Of a stretch of DNA of 64,000 bases, positions 1 to 8,262 are shown one piece after another. The position numbers and the translations under genes were made by a program. Each line of letters opens with the position of its first letter. The stretch's first letter is position 1. The notes beneath the pieces were generated by a model. That model had not been told where the DNA came from, ran no database searches, and saw nothing but the letters and a program-made list of their open reading frames with translations. The stretch is from an uncultured Raoultella sp. (GTDB lineage: Bacteria; Pseudomonadota; Gammaproteobacteria; Enterobacterales; Enterobacteriaceae). The stretch spans positions 15,081 to 79,080 of the forward strand of contig CAAEVH010000035.1 of assembly GCA_900759445.1 (NCBI GenBank), read 5' to 3'.

Positions 1-1039
1 TCGCCGGACTGAACATGGCGCCAGCACTACCGCTAATTAAAATATAAGAAACGTTCTGGCTACTCGCGCGCTTCACGAAAGAAACCCCGTAGGCAATAAA
101 GGAGTTATACAGTGCTGCGCAGACAAACCCGTAACTATAGGCCAGATAATCAAGCCCGGAGATATTTTCCTTCGTGACAATGATGGTGGTAATAACGCAA
201 GCTAACAAAATAATGCTAAGCAAGAAATAATGTATCTTTACGCGGGAAACAATAACGGTTGAGACTAACGCGCCGACCAGCGCAGCACCCCAGTATTGCG
301 TAATAATATTACCTGCTTCTTCGAAGGGAATACCAAATTTGTTCTTCACAAATAATGGTGCCCAGGTCAGGAAGGTATACAGCGCCAACATACCTAAGAA
401 CAGGCCAATGCCTCCGCTGATAATCCCTGGATTCCACTCGGATTTCACCGGGTCTGCGCTATCCGCTGCAGGAGCCGTTTCACAGGCGGTAAAGCGGGTG
501 AGAGCCACAACGCCCAACGTGAGTAAGGCCACTATGCCTACGCTAAGATAGCTGTAACTCCACGACATATTGTGCGTCAGGGCGAAGGTGGTAATCAGCG
601 GGAAAACTACGCCCGCGACGTTAAAGGTGGCGTCCTGCACCACCAGCATCGTACTTTGAATGCGATCCTGCCAAACCGACACCACGATCGTTCCCGCCAC
701 GCACAGACCAATCCCGCCGCAGAAACCCACCAGGGTCATGGCGACCATCACCGGCCATAAGCCAGGGCTTAAGTGCATTGCGAGAGCGCAGAGGAACACT
801 ATCGAATAGATAATGAGCGTCATACGCTTAACGCCGATTTTCTCAATCAGGAAAAAGGCGGCGATGGTCCCGGCTAAAGCCCCACCGTTAAGCAACGAAA
901 ATATCGAGGCGACGGTATTCACATCGGCACTGTAGCGTACTGCAATCGGTTCAATCAGCATGCCAAACTGACTGGCAAATCCTGCCATAATAAAATTTGC
1001 CAGAAAACTAATCAGCGTAAGTGCTATTTTATTCTTCAT
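1..1039 (-). CDS. MFS transporter, TsgA/FucP-like (3' end outside the window)
   Basis: Reading leftwards from the ATG at 1039-1037 there is an open frame of about 346 codons that runs off the window edge, so the C-terminus is missing. The protein starts MKNKIALTLISFLANFIM and is built from successive hydrophobic segments with short charged loops. Segments around residues 125-165 and 255-275 resemble TsgA-type members of the major facilitator superfamily. A GAGATGG ribosome binding site precedes the ATG. The gene starts 38 bases after the stop of a DeoD-type phosphorylase on the same strand, so the pair probably forms one operon. I infer from this that the substrate is a nucleoside or a breakdown product. 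The family is clear, the substrate is not. Confidence 0.75.
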   Translation of the reverse strand, partial: MKNKIALTLISFLANFIMAGFASQFGMLIEPIAVRYSADVNTVASIFSLLNGGALAGTIAAFFLIEKIGVKRMTLIIYSIVFLCALAMHLSPGLWPVMVAMTLVGFCGGIGLCVAGTIVVSVWQDRIQSTMLVVQDATFNVAGVVFPLITTFALTHNMSWSYSYLSVGIVALLTLGVVALTRFTACETAPAADSADPVKSEWNPGIISGGIGLFLGMLALYTFLTWAPLFVKNKFGIPFEEAGNIITQYWGAALVGALVSTVIVSRVKIHYFLLSIILLACVITTIIVTKENISGLDYLAYSYGFVCAALYNSFIAYGVSFVKRASSQNVSYILISGSAGAMFSPA

Positions 1040-1077
1040 ATAATGCCATCTCTGATTGGTTCATTTAAATGCTGATG

Positions 1078-1785
1078 CTAAGCCGTAACAGCTGTATTTA
1101 GCGCCAGCTCTATCATATTTTTAAAGGTTAACTGCCGTTCTTCCGCCGTTGTTTCTTCTCCTGTCAGGCAATGATCGGATACGGTTAATATAGCCAACGC
1201 TTCAATATTAAACTGATGCGCTAAAGCGTATAACCCTGCCACTTCCATATCCACACCCAGCACACCAAACTTTTCCAGTGCAGGTATTAAATTTTCGTCA
1301 GGATCGTAATAAAGATCGCCACTGAAGACATTGCCGACTTTAACGTCAATACCGGCCTTCTGCGCCAATGCCCACGCCTGCTGCAATAATGGGAAATGGG
1401 CAGATGTCGCCATCGTGTAGCCCGCGCTACGTTTTAAATTTGTGACGGAATCCGTTCCGGCGGCGACGGCAAGAATAATATCTCGCATTTTGACATGATG
1501 TTGTGTTGCCCCCAGGCTGCCGACACGAATAATTCGCTGTACACCGAAGTCATGTACCAGTTCATGAGCATAAAGCGTCATTGACGGAATACCCATGCCA
1601 TGTCCCATCACCGAAACAGGTTGCCCAAAATAAAGACCGGTATAGCCCAGCATATTGCGTACATTGGTGACTTCGCGGTAATCCATTAGATAATTTTCAG
1701 CAATAAACTTAGCGCGAAGCGGATCGCCCGGCATAATAACGGTTGGCGCAAAATCACCCGCTTTGGCATTAATATGTGCAGTCAT
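1078..1785 (-). CDS. DeoD-type purine nucleoside phosphorylase, divergent paralogue
   Basis: 235 residues; E. coli DeoD has 239. It would catalyse phosphorolysis of purine nucleosides to base plus (deoxy)ribose 1-phosphate in the cytoplasm. The family signatures are present: MPGDPLRAKF near residues 18-27 (phosphate loop), IIRVGSLG, VDMEVAGLY (Met-Glu pair that contacts the sugar) and TVSDH with the catalytic aspartate. The start at 1785 (MTAHINAKAG) aligns with the DeoD N-terminus and has an AGGAA site; the longer frame to 1887 has no support. Identity to E. coli DeoD looks only moderate, so this is likely a second, accessory copy rather than the deoD of the deoCABD operon. It is first in a probable operon with the MFS transporter downstream. 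Confidence 0.88.
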   Translation of the reverse strand: MTAHINAKAGDFAPTVIMPGDPLRAKFIAENYLMDYREVTNVRNMLGYTGLYFGQPVSVMGHGMGIPSMTLYAHELVHDFGVQRIIRVGSLGATQHHVKMRDIILAVAAGTDSVTNLKRSAGYTMATSAHFPLLQQAWALAQKAGIDVKVGNVFSGDLYYDPDENLIPALEKFGVLGVDMEVAGLYALAHQFNIEALAILTVSDHCLTGEETTAEERQLTFKNMIELALNTAVTA

Positions 1786-1969
1786 AACAATTCCTGAATT
1801 ATGTGTATTGAAGATATGCAGGGATTGTAACCAGCGGTTTGCAGAGGATTGAGGACAAAAGTCCTGCTCAGAGGATCGGCCTCTCATTTCTGAGAGTTAG
1901 TGTTGCGGGCAGATGGAAAAGCAGAAAACAGCGTCCCCGCCGCGCAGGCAGGGAAAACGCGCAGGACTA
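1786..1969. other. Intergenic region upstream of the phosphorylase gene
   Basis: This gap holds the presumed promoter of the phosphorylase-transporter pair. I see no RNA gene and no clear operator. The ycgJ-like remnant ends at its right border. Confidence 0.4.
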
Positions 1970-2163
1970 TCAGGATTTATCGTTCTGTCTGAACAATAGA
2001 GCGGTGTAACGAGTATTCACTTTCCCGCTACGCTTACCATCTGGCCCGAAATAGCGATCGTTTCTACACAGACGCTCGGTGCCAGTCTGGTTAGTCCGGT
2101 CGTTGCTGCGTATGCTGACAATGGCAAAACGCTCATCACTAGCAAGATGCTAACTTTTGTCAT
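1970..2163 (-). pseudogene. Remnant of a YcgJ-family (Fels-1 prophage-like) secreted protein
   Basis: An ATG at 2163 with an AAGGAC site begins a good signal peptide (MTKVSILLVMSVLPLSAYA), but this frame reads only 48 codons, to a stop near 2017. In another frame of the same strand the stretch ending at the stop at 1970 encodes RLCRNDRYFGPDGKRSGKV. This is the typical C-terminal signature of the small YcgJ family of exported proteins (a CR-DRYFG-DGKRSG pattern, as I remember it). The secretion signal and the C-terminal domain are therefore out of frame, and the middle of the usual domain of about 120 residues is missing. The simplest reading is a gene broken by an internal deletion. The family assignment rests on recall of the motif. 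Confidence 0.5.
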
Positions 2164-2224
2164 CGTGTTGTCCTTATCTCATTTTGCTTTCGCCGGATAA
2201 CAGTCCCAACAATGACATATTAAA

Positions 2225-3034
2225 CTAAAGAGTTGTAAATATTTCGGTAAGATTAAATTTTTTATATGCTTTTTCTTTTATAGTGCCATTCGATATCAAC
2301 GTGCTCATTTCAGTGACAAAATTTATAATATCATCACACTTGCTGTTATCGGGTAAATCGGTGTAATTATAGTTCCACCATTTTATTTTTAACAACTGTT
2401 CAATAATATCTGACTCAAATCTGTATTTGATAATTTTCGCAGGAACCCCTGCGACAATAGCATATGGAGGCACATCTTTAGTAACAACGGAATTTGCTGC
2501 AACAACAGCACCATCACCAATTGAAATACCACCTTTTAAAACGACATCATTGCCAATCCAGACATCATTGCCAATCGTTGTATTTTTAGGCTTTGTAATA
2601 AATGGTTTCAATACCCAGTTTTGTCCGAACTCGTTGGCAGCGTATTTATCAAACTCGCCATTATAAGTAAGCATATGAGTTGTAAAACGATTCATAGGAT
2701 GGTTTCCTCCCATGATTTTTACGTTTGATGCAATACTACAAAATCTTCCGATATTTACATTACCCGGAAAATAACAGGTTGGAAATGAAAACGCACCAAC
2801 GCTAGAAAAACTTTTTACTGGCATTGTGGAATATTGTTCAGCAATAACATCAGCTTCAATTCTAATTTTGTCACCTTTCGCGAACAGTAACAAATTTCTT
2901 TCTTTATAAACTTTCTTACCTCTATGATTCAAAAAGATATCGTTATCCATGCAAAATTCATAGTGCTTCCGAGTCCATCTAAAAACAAAAATTTCATTTG
3001 TGTCTTCTGAAAAATTATAGAGTCTGGTTTTCAT
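2225..3034 (-). CDS. CatB-type hexapeptide-repeat O-acetyltransferase
   Basis: 269 residues. The left-handed beta-helix acyltransferase fold is visible from about residue 85 to 205: NIGRFCSIASNVKIMGGNHP, then TTIGNDVWIGNDVVLKGGISIGDG split over several turns, ending with SVVTKDVPPYAIVAGVPAK. The GNHP segment carries the catalytic histidine of this family, which uses acetyl-CoA to acetylate small hydroxylated substrates or sugars. The first 70 residues or so are not part of the repeat domain and I do not recognise them. The coding region is clearly more AT-rich than the core genes to the right, which suggests horizontal acquisition. The ribosome binding site is weak. The substrate cannot be inferred; chloramphenicol or streptogramin should not be assumed. 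Confidence 0.8.
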   Translation of the reverse strand: MKTRLYNFSEDTNEIFVFRWTRKHYEFCMDNDIFLNHRGKKVYKERNLLLFAKGDKIRIEADVIAEQYSTMPVKSFSSVGAFSFPTCYFPGNVNIGRFCSIASNVKIMGGNHPMNRFTTHMLTYNGEFDKYAANEFGQNWVLKPFITKPKNTTIGNDVWIGNDVVLKGGISIGDGAVVAANSVVTKDVPPYAIVAGVPAKIIKYRFESDIIEQLLKIKWWNYNYTDLPDNSKCDDIINFVTEMSTLISNGTIKEKAYKKFNLTEIFTTL

Positions 3035-3586
3035 ACTGTTATTGTCTGCTTTTATTTGAAAATCTACGATTAGATTAAAGATACTCTAAACCCTAACCTT
3101 AATCAACTATTACAGTATGAAATAATCCATATTGTAAATCACCTTGTTGTGACATTTACTCTTACCACTCATAATTTAGTTTCTATAATATTCTGCTTAG
3201 AGAATGAATACAGATATGTTTTGAGACGTCGTTTTCAAAAACAAAATGTCAGATGCTTTTCTATTAGGGCAATCCAGGTAATGAAGAAAAAAATGCAGCC
3301 TCAGTTGCAAATACCTGGCAGCCCAATAGGATGCAATTCTTTTTTCTGTCCCAAGAAGACGCTGAAAACCTTAGTTCTCGCGACAGCCTGACCTTCTGCG
3401 CGAAGAGTTTTGTTAAGTGTTTCTGCCTGATTGCACTCTGTGGTGGCCGCCCAAACACCCATTTATAACCCGTAATGAGAATAGCTCCGTATGCAATTGC
3501 GAGTCTGTCTCCTACTGCTCAATATTGTTTTTAAAGTGGTCTTATTGTTATTATCATTTTCCGTTCTAAATTTGAGTTATGCTGCC
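3035..3586. other. AT-rich intergenic region
   Basis: About 550 bases separate the acetyltransferase genes. The frames at 3149-3391 (+) and 3264-3458 (-) lack ribosome binding sites, recognisable domains and protein-like composition, so I do not call them. The region presumably holds the divergent promoters. No RNA gene or repeat is evident. Confidence 0.4.
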
Positions 3587-4126
3587 ATGATCCCATTTAG
3601 GTTTAGTGAGATGACTCCCGCCGATATTCCTGCTGTTCAGTCGTTTCTTGTTGAGCATCTTAATTTATACTTCAATGCCGGTAGAGCCATGCCTTCTGCC
3701 GAAGAAGATCTCTTTGATCTCGAACAACAGTATATCTTGCAGGAAAGGAATTCATTGCTTTGCGCGTGGAGTGAAAACCAGGAATTAATCGCTACACTGG
3801 CGGTATGTCAATATGATGATCGTATTACTGAACTACGTGGTCGCTATAACTTGTCTGAAACGGCGGAAATTTGTCGTTGTTACGTGGATGAGCGCTACCG
3901 CAGACAGGGGATCGGAAGTCAGTTGTTTGCTTTAGCTGAGGTATTCTGTCAGCAACATCAATATAAGACTTTGTATCTCTATACACATCATTTTTTACCC
4001 GGAGGGTATTATTTCTGGTTGCATAACAATTTTAACGTGATTATGGATATGCAGGATGAATGGCAATTGGTACATATGGAGAGTACACAAAAAAAAGAGT
4101 CAAGCGCTGATATGCGGAACTTTTGA
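3587..4126 (+). CDS. GNAT-family N-acetyltransferase
   Basis: 179 residues when started at the ATG at 3587 (MIPFRFSEMTPADIPAVQSF), which gives the usual GNAT opening (beta1 followed by an MTPADI helix). The same frame is open to 3491, but the extra hydrophobic 32 residues do not belong to the family. The acetyl-CoA loop is seen as RYRRQGIGSQLFALAE (motif A, R-x-x-Q-G-I-G). It should transfer acetyl from acetyl-CoA to an amine; the substrate is unknown. It stands alone on the plus strand upstream of the riboswitch-led operon, about 250 bases away. Base composition is AT-rich like the CatB-type gene to its left. Confidence 0.8.
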   Translation: MIPFRFSEMTPADIPAVQSFLVEHLNLYFNAGRAMPSAEEDLFDLEQQYILQERNSLLCAWSENQELIATLAVCQYDDRITELRGRYNLSETAEICRCYVDERYRRQGIGSQLFALAEVFCQQHQYKTLYLYTHHFLPGGYYFWLHNNFNVIMDMQDEWQLVHMESTQKKESSADMRNF

Positions 4127-4380
4127 TGGTGATCAATATGTTTCATACACAGAAGTTTCAGCATGCGTGTAATTTGATCAATATCAACCAATTCTCATTT
4201 AGCTTCCTGTTGCTATTTTCATTTACAACATCGCAGTAACCAACAAAATCATAACTCACTGTATTAAATGGGTATTTTTTTCTACACCACTACCTTTTAT
4301 CTCTTACCCTCTATGGTTGACCTTGTTAACAATTGCCGCTAGAGTCGCTTTCGACAGCATTTCATTACATTTTTGTATAT
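4127..4380. other. Intergenic region, probable promoter of the riboswitch-led operon
   Basis: AT-rich DNA between the GNAT gene and the cobalamin riboswitch. It must hold the promoter for the downstream transcript. I do not see an unambiguous -35/-10 pair or a strong terminator. Confidence 0.4.
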
Positions 4381-4545
4381 GAATAGGAATATGGTGAGAA
4401 TTATTCAATTCAATTCCATAACTGCCCCCGCAACTGTAGGCGGATGCAGAATATCCCTGTGTGGCTCATAAACCACAGGTCACTGTAAAGTTCATCTTTA
4501 TGGGAAGGCCGATATTCTGATTACCGTGAGTCAGGAGACCTGCTG
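4381..4545 (+). promoter_or_regulatory. Cobalamin riboswitch (adenosylcobalamin-class aptamer)
   Basis: The conserved blocks occur in order: ATATGGTG near 4389, then CTGCCCCCGCAACTGTAGG (4421-4440, the B12-box-proximal block), GTCACTG (4479-4485), TGGGAAGGC (4501-4509) and GAGTCAGGAGACCTGC (4528-4543, the B12 box and 3' core). This is the order and spacing of the cobalamin riboswitch family, which lowers expression when cobalamin is bound. It lies on the strand of, and about 240 bases before, the binding-protein gene of a B12/iron-type ABC transporter. Exact ends of the outer P1 stem were not determined. Confidence 0.93.
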
Positions 4546-4782
4546 TCAAAGGTATATGCCATTGAGTGGACGGGATGGTCCATGGGATGAATTATTTGAC
4601 GCAAGCGGTAGTGTATTTATGAATAAGATTTTGGCTGAGTAAAGCTTATTTGCATTTTTTGCATATCTTCATTCTTAAATTTCACGATTCAATGTCATCT
4701 ATCTTCATGTCTCCTCCCGATATATGGAATGAAATAAGCCATGACCAGACCTTAAGATTCTGGCATCAACGGGACGATGATA
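4546..4782 (+). promoter_or_regulatory. Expression platform and leader downstream of the riboswitch
   Basis: This 237-base leader follows the aptamer. It contains a possible 28-codon open frame (4556-4642, ATG right after an AAAGG sequence that touches the end of the aptamer), a CTCCTCCC tract near 4711-4718 that could pair with the purine-rich start region of the next gene, and a short hairpin (CCAGA...TCTGG, 4744-4762). I see no strong intrinsic terminator, so control of translation initiation is the more likely mechanism. The folding is inferred by eye. Confidence 0.4.
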
Positions 4783-5838
4783 ATGCACGCTAATTCTACC
4801 TTTTACTTCTCTAAAAAAACGCTTCTGGCTATTTTTGGCACGACTGCTCTCCTGCTTACTTCCGGTTTTTCCGAGGCAGCAAAAACCGAATATCCTCTGA
4901 CGATTAAAAACTGTGGCCACGATATTACCTTCAATCAGGCACCAACGCGCGTGGCGACGGTGGGTCAGAACAGTACCGAGATTCTCTATTCACTGGGGCT
5001 GGCCGATCGCGTCGTGGGTACTTCGCTGTGGTTTGGCCCGGTACTGGAGGCTTATAAAACAGCAAACGAAAAAGTCGCCGTTATCGCGCAAAATATTCCA
5101 AGCTTTGAAGGGATCGTGGCGAAAAAACCGGATCTGATCGCCAGTCAGTTTGAGTGGCAAATCGGCCCTGCTGGCACGGTTGCCTCTTACGAACAGTTTA
5201 GTGAACTTAAAATTCCCGTTTACACCGCGCCAGCTGACTGTGCGAAAGATAACGAAGATGGTGGTGATGGTGTCCGTAAGGGCATGTTTGATATTGCCAT
5301 GGTGTATCAGGAAGTCGCCGATCTGGCGAAAATCTTCGATGTTCAGGATAAAGGCGAGGCGCTGATTGCCAGCCTTAAAGCACGTGAAGCCGCAGCGAAA
5401 AACAAAATTACCGGAATGGATGAGAATGTTTCCGCCGTGTTCTGGTTCTCAAGCGCCGACCTCCAGCTTGACCCTTACGTTGCCGGGAAGTTTGGTCCGG
5501 CGGCATGGATCGCCCAAACGCTGGGAGTGAAGAATGTGATTGATTCTGCTGAAGAGTGGCCAACGGTGGGTTGGGAAACCATCGCAAAAGCGAATCCTTC
5601 ACTCATTGTGCTCGGTGAGATGAGCCGTCGCCGCTTCCCGGCGGATGACTGGAAGGTCAAGATGGAATACCTCAAGTCCGATCCTGTCGCCAAACTGGTT
5701 CCTGCCGTCAAGGAAAACCATCTACCGGTCATTGACGTACAGACCATGAATGCCGGGATCAGAACTATTGATGGTGTGGAAAAACTGGCTGATGCCCTTG
5801 TTGAATATGGCTTAGCACATCCGCAGGCTGCTCATTAA
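4783..5838 (+). CDS. Periplasmic binding protein of a cobalamin/iron-complex-type ABC transporter (BtuF/FecB family)
   Basis: 351 residues. A signal peptide is obvious (FYFSKKTLLAIFGTTALLLT, cleavage near GFSEA-A), followed by a class III binding-protein fold: RVATVGQNSTEILYSLGLAD opens the first lobe and GWETIAKANPSLIVLGEM belongs to the second. The ATG at 4783 is preferred because the GGGA site is 8 bases upstream; the ATG at 4777 is too close to it. The protein should bind a corrinoid or an iron/cobalt complex in the periplasm and deliver it to the permease encoded 66 bases downstream. The cobalamin riboswitch in the leader favours a corrinoid, but the fold alone cannot separate B12 from siderophore binding. 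Confidence 0.85.
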   Translation: MHANSTFYFSKKTLLAIFGTTALLLTSGFSEAAKTEYPLTIKNCGHDITFNQAPTRVATVGQNSTEILYSLGLADRVVGTSLWFGPVLEAYKTANEKVAVIAQNIPSFEGIVAKKPDLIASQFEWQIGPAGTVASYEQFSELKIPVYTAPADCAKDNEDGGDGVRKGMFDIAMVYQEVADLAKIFDVQDKGEALIASLKAREAAAKNKITGMDENVSAVFWFSSADLQLDPYVAGKFGPAAWIAQTLGVKNVIDSAEEWPTVGWETIAKANPSLIVLGEMSRRRFPADDWKVKMEYLKSDPVAKLVPAVKENHLPVIDVQTMNAGIRTIDGVEKLADALVEYGLAHPQAAH

Positions 5839-5904
5839 TCTACGTTTTGCGCTATATCCTCACACGGTATAGCGCATCTCCGTTACTCAGGAACGCAGAT
5901 AATC

Positions 5905-6972
5905 ATGAGTGATTCACGCAGGATGCGTCGCGCTGTTGGTCAGCTTGCGGTGAGAGTCAGTGGGCATGCCGTTTGGGTCAGTGCGCTAATGTGTGGCGTA
6001 CTGCTGGCGGGGATTTCCATCGGCGAAACGCTTATCCCCTGGCAGCATGTTCTCAGCACGCTGGCAAATCATCTTTTTGATACACACTATCCTGTCGATG
6101 CGCTGGATGCAGGGATCGTCTGGAACTACCGCCTGACCCGAGCGCTGGTCTCGGCCAGTTGCGGCGCGTGCCTGGCTGTTTCCGGCGTAGTGTTACAGTC
6201 GCTGCTACGCAATGCGCTCGCCGAACCCTATCTACTGGGGATTTCTGCCGGAGCGTCCACCGGAGCGGTGCTGATTGCTCTCACTGGACTTGGGGCTGGC
6301 ATCATCAGTATGTCATTGGGCGCTTTCATTGGTGCGCTGACGGCATTTCTGTTCGTTGCGCTATTGGCGATGGCCGCTGGCGGTAGACAAGGTGGGGGGG
6401 TGACAACCCAAATCATCCTTGCCGGGATCGCCAGCTCCCAGCTTTTCAATGCGATTACATCGCTTATCATCACCCGCTCAGCAAACGCCGAGCAAGCACG
6501 CGGTATTATGTTCTGGCTGTTGGGCAATTTGAGCGGTGTACGCTGGCCCGATGTAGTCTTAGCCATTCCTACCGCTCTGGTCGGTATCGCGCTGTGCTTC
6601 TGTTATGCCCGCCATCTTGACGCTTTCTCCTTTGGTGCGGAGTCTGCGGCATCGCTGGGCATTCCGGTAAAACGTACCCGTGCAGTACTGATTGCCGCCG
6701 TCACTGGCATGACGGCGATTATGGTCTCCATTGTGGGTGCGATCGGCTTTGTCGGTCTGGTGATCCCTCATGCTGCTCGTCTGCTGGTCGGCAACCAGCA
6801 TCATCGACTGCTGCCGGTTAGTGCGCTTACCGGAGCTATTTTCCTCATTATCGCTGATGTTATTTCCCGCACGTTACTACCCGGTCAGGTACTCCCAATA
6901 GGCGTGATCACGGCTCTGGTTGGCGCTCCTGCGTTTTCAATCATTCTGATTAGAGGAAACCAGAACAAATGA
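5905..6972 (+). CDS. FecCD/BtuC-family ABC transporter permease
   Basis: 355 residues of very hydrophobic sequence with about ten membrane segments. The family signatures are NALAEPYLLGISAGAS (about residues 108-123), a glycine-rich GGGVTTQIILAGIA and GAIGFVGLVIPHAARLLVG (about 278-296), which forms the coupling region for the ATPase. It forms the homodimeric inner-membrane channel of a BtuCD/FhuB-like importer. Its stop codon overlaps the ATG of the ATPase gene (ATGA), showing translational coupling. Substrate class follows from the riboswitch and the binding protein: corrinoid or iron complex. Confidence 0.92.
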   Translation: MSDSRRMRRAVGQLAVRVSGHAVWVSALMCGVLLAGISIGETLIPWQHVLSTLANHLFDTHYPVDALDAGIVWNYRLTRALVSASCGACLAVSGVVLQSLLRNALAEPYLLGISAGASTGAVLIALTGLGAGIISMSLGAFIGALTAFLFVALLAMAAGGRQGGGVTTQIILAGIASSQLFNAITSLIITRSANAEQARGIMFWLLGNLSGVRWPDVVLAIPTALVGIALCFCYARHLDAFSFGAESAASLGIPVKRTRAVLIAAVTGMTAIMVSIVGAIGFVGLVIPHAARLLVGNQHHRLLPVSALTGAIFLIIADVISRTLLPGQVLPIGVITALVGAPAFSIILIRGNQNK

Positions 6973-7784
6973 CGGTGAATCTCGTACAGCCACTCGTTAC
7001 CTCTGCGCAAGTCGTTATTGAAGCCTGTAATTTGTACTGGAAGGTAAAAGGTAAGACGATTGTTGAAGATATTTCGCTCAGCGTAACGCCCGGCGAGTTT
7101 GTCGGCATCATCGGTCCTAACGGCTCGGGCAAAACGTCACTGATTTCACTGCTGGCCGGTTTGCTGAAGCCAACTTCCGGGCGTATCACCCTGCAGCAAA
7201 AGGCGCTCCAGCATTATTCGCGGCGTCACCTTGCGCAGCGGGTGGCGTTGGTCGAACAACAGGCAGAAACCAGCGAGCGTCTTACCGCTTTACAAGCCGT
7301 TTCTCTGGGGCGCACGCCCTGGCTTAGCCTGCTCTCGCCCTGGTCCGCCAAAGATGACGATATCGTGCAAACTATGCTGGGGAAGGTCGATCTCCGTGAA
7401 TTACAGCACCGATGCTGGCATACCTTTTCCGGGGGAGAAAAACAGCGCCTGCATATCGCCCGGGCGCTGGCGCAGCAGCCGCAGTTGTTACTGATGGATG
7501 AACCCACCAACCATCTCGACATTCAACATCAGATTGGCCTGCTTAGTCTGGTTAAACGTGAAAAGCTCACGGTCATTGCCGCTCTGCACGACCTCAATCA
7601 TGCCGCGATGTTCTGCGATCGCATCATCGTCATGACATCCGGGCATATGGCGATGCAGGGGACTCCTTGCGCCGTGTTTACCCGTGAAAACCTCCATGCC
7701 TGGTTTGGTATCGACGCCATTGTTGAACATGAAACAGGCGCTGAAAACTGTTTTATCCGTTATCAAAGACCTGATGAATTTTAA
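6969..7784 (+). CDS. ABC transporter ATPase, BtuD/FecE type
   Basis: 271 residues. Walker A is GPNGSGKT (residues 49-56), the ABC signature FSGGEKQR lies near 153-160, Walker B is LLLMDEP (about 173-179) followed by the D-loop TNHLD, and the switch histidine sits in ALHDLNH. This is the cytoplasmic motor for the FecCD-type permease. It overlaps the permease by four bases and is followed after 10 bases by the pseudoazurin gene, so the transporter and the electron-transfer genes very probably share one transcript. Confidence 0.92.
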   Translation: MTVNLVQPLVTSAQVVIEACNLYWKVKGKTIVEDISLSVTPGEFVGIIGPNGSGKTSLISLLAGLLKPTSGRITLQQKALQHYSRRHLAQRVALVEQQAETSERLTALQAVSLGRTPWLSLLSPWSAKDDDIVQTMLGKVDLRELQHRCWHTFSGGEKQRLHIARALAQQPQLLLMDEPTNHLDIQHQIGLLSLVKREKLTVIAALHDLNHAAMFCDRIIVMTSGHMAMQGTPCAVFTRENLHAWFGIDAIVEHETGAENCFIRYQRPDEF

Positions 7785-7794
7785 GGAAGAATCG

Positions 7795-8235
7795 ATGAAA
7801 TATCTCAAACAGAGTCTGAAAATTTTATGTTTACTCGCCCTCGCCTCTTCAACCTTCGCACAAACTCACGACGTTTTGATGAAAAATCGTGGGTCTGCGG
7901 GACCAATGGTCTATGAGCCGGATTATCTGGAGATCCAGCCCGGGGATACGGTGAAGTTTATCCGTAAACATAAGAGTCACAACGCGGCTTCAATCGCTGA
8001 ATTGTCTCCGGCTAACTATCCCGGTTTTATGGGAAAAATAGATGAAGAGATCGAAGTAACTTATGACAATGCCGGATTTTACGGCATCAAATGTACACCA
8101 CATTACGCTCAGGGCATGGTGATGCTGATAAAGGTTGGAGATGCCAAGTTACCAGCAAGCTATCGGGCATTCAAAGCGCCGGGTATTGCTGATAAGCGCT
8201 TTCAGGAAATTTACGCGCGTATCGACAAACGTTAA
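7795..8235 (+). CDS. Pseudoazurin-type blue copper protein (periplasmic cupredoxin)
   Basis: 146 residues starting at the ATG at 7795, preceded by AAGGAAG. A 22-residue signal peptide ends ...SSTFA. The type 1 copper ligands are His62 (KSHNAAS), Cys100, His103 and Met108 (KCTPHYAQGM). In mature numbering these are 40, 78, 81 and 86, the positions typical of pseudoazurins. Members of the family shuttle single electrons in the periplasm, classically to copper nitrite reductase or nitrous oxide reductase. Here the gene lies 27 bases upstream of a Rieske gene, so the natural inference is that the protein accepts electrons from the bc1 complex. No partner reductase is encoded in the window. Confidence 0.92.
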   Translation: MKYLKQSLKILCLLALASSTFAQTHDVLMKNRGSAGPMVYEPDYLEIQPGDTVKFIRKHKSHNAASIAELSPANYPGFMGKIDEEIEVTYDNAGFYGIKCTPHYAQGMVMLIKVGDAKLPASYRAFKAPGIADKRFQEIYARIDKR

Positions 8236-8262
8236 TCCGCGATACTCAGGGAGAAATACGAG

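Noticed and set aside
3149..3391. 80-codon plus-strand frame in the AT-rich gap
   Set aside because: No ribosome binding site, no recognisable domain, atypical composition, and it overlaps another equally weak frame on the minus strand.
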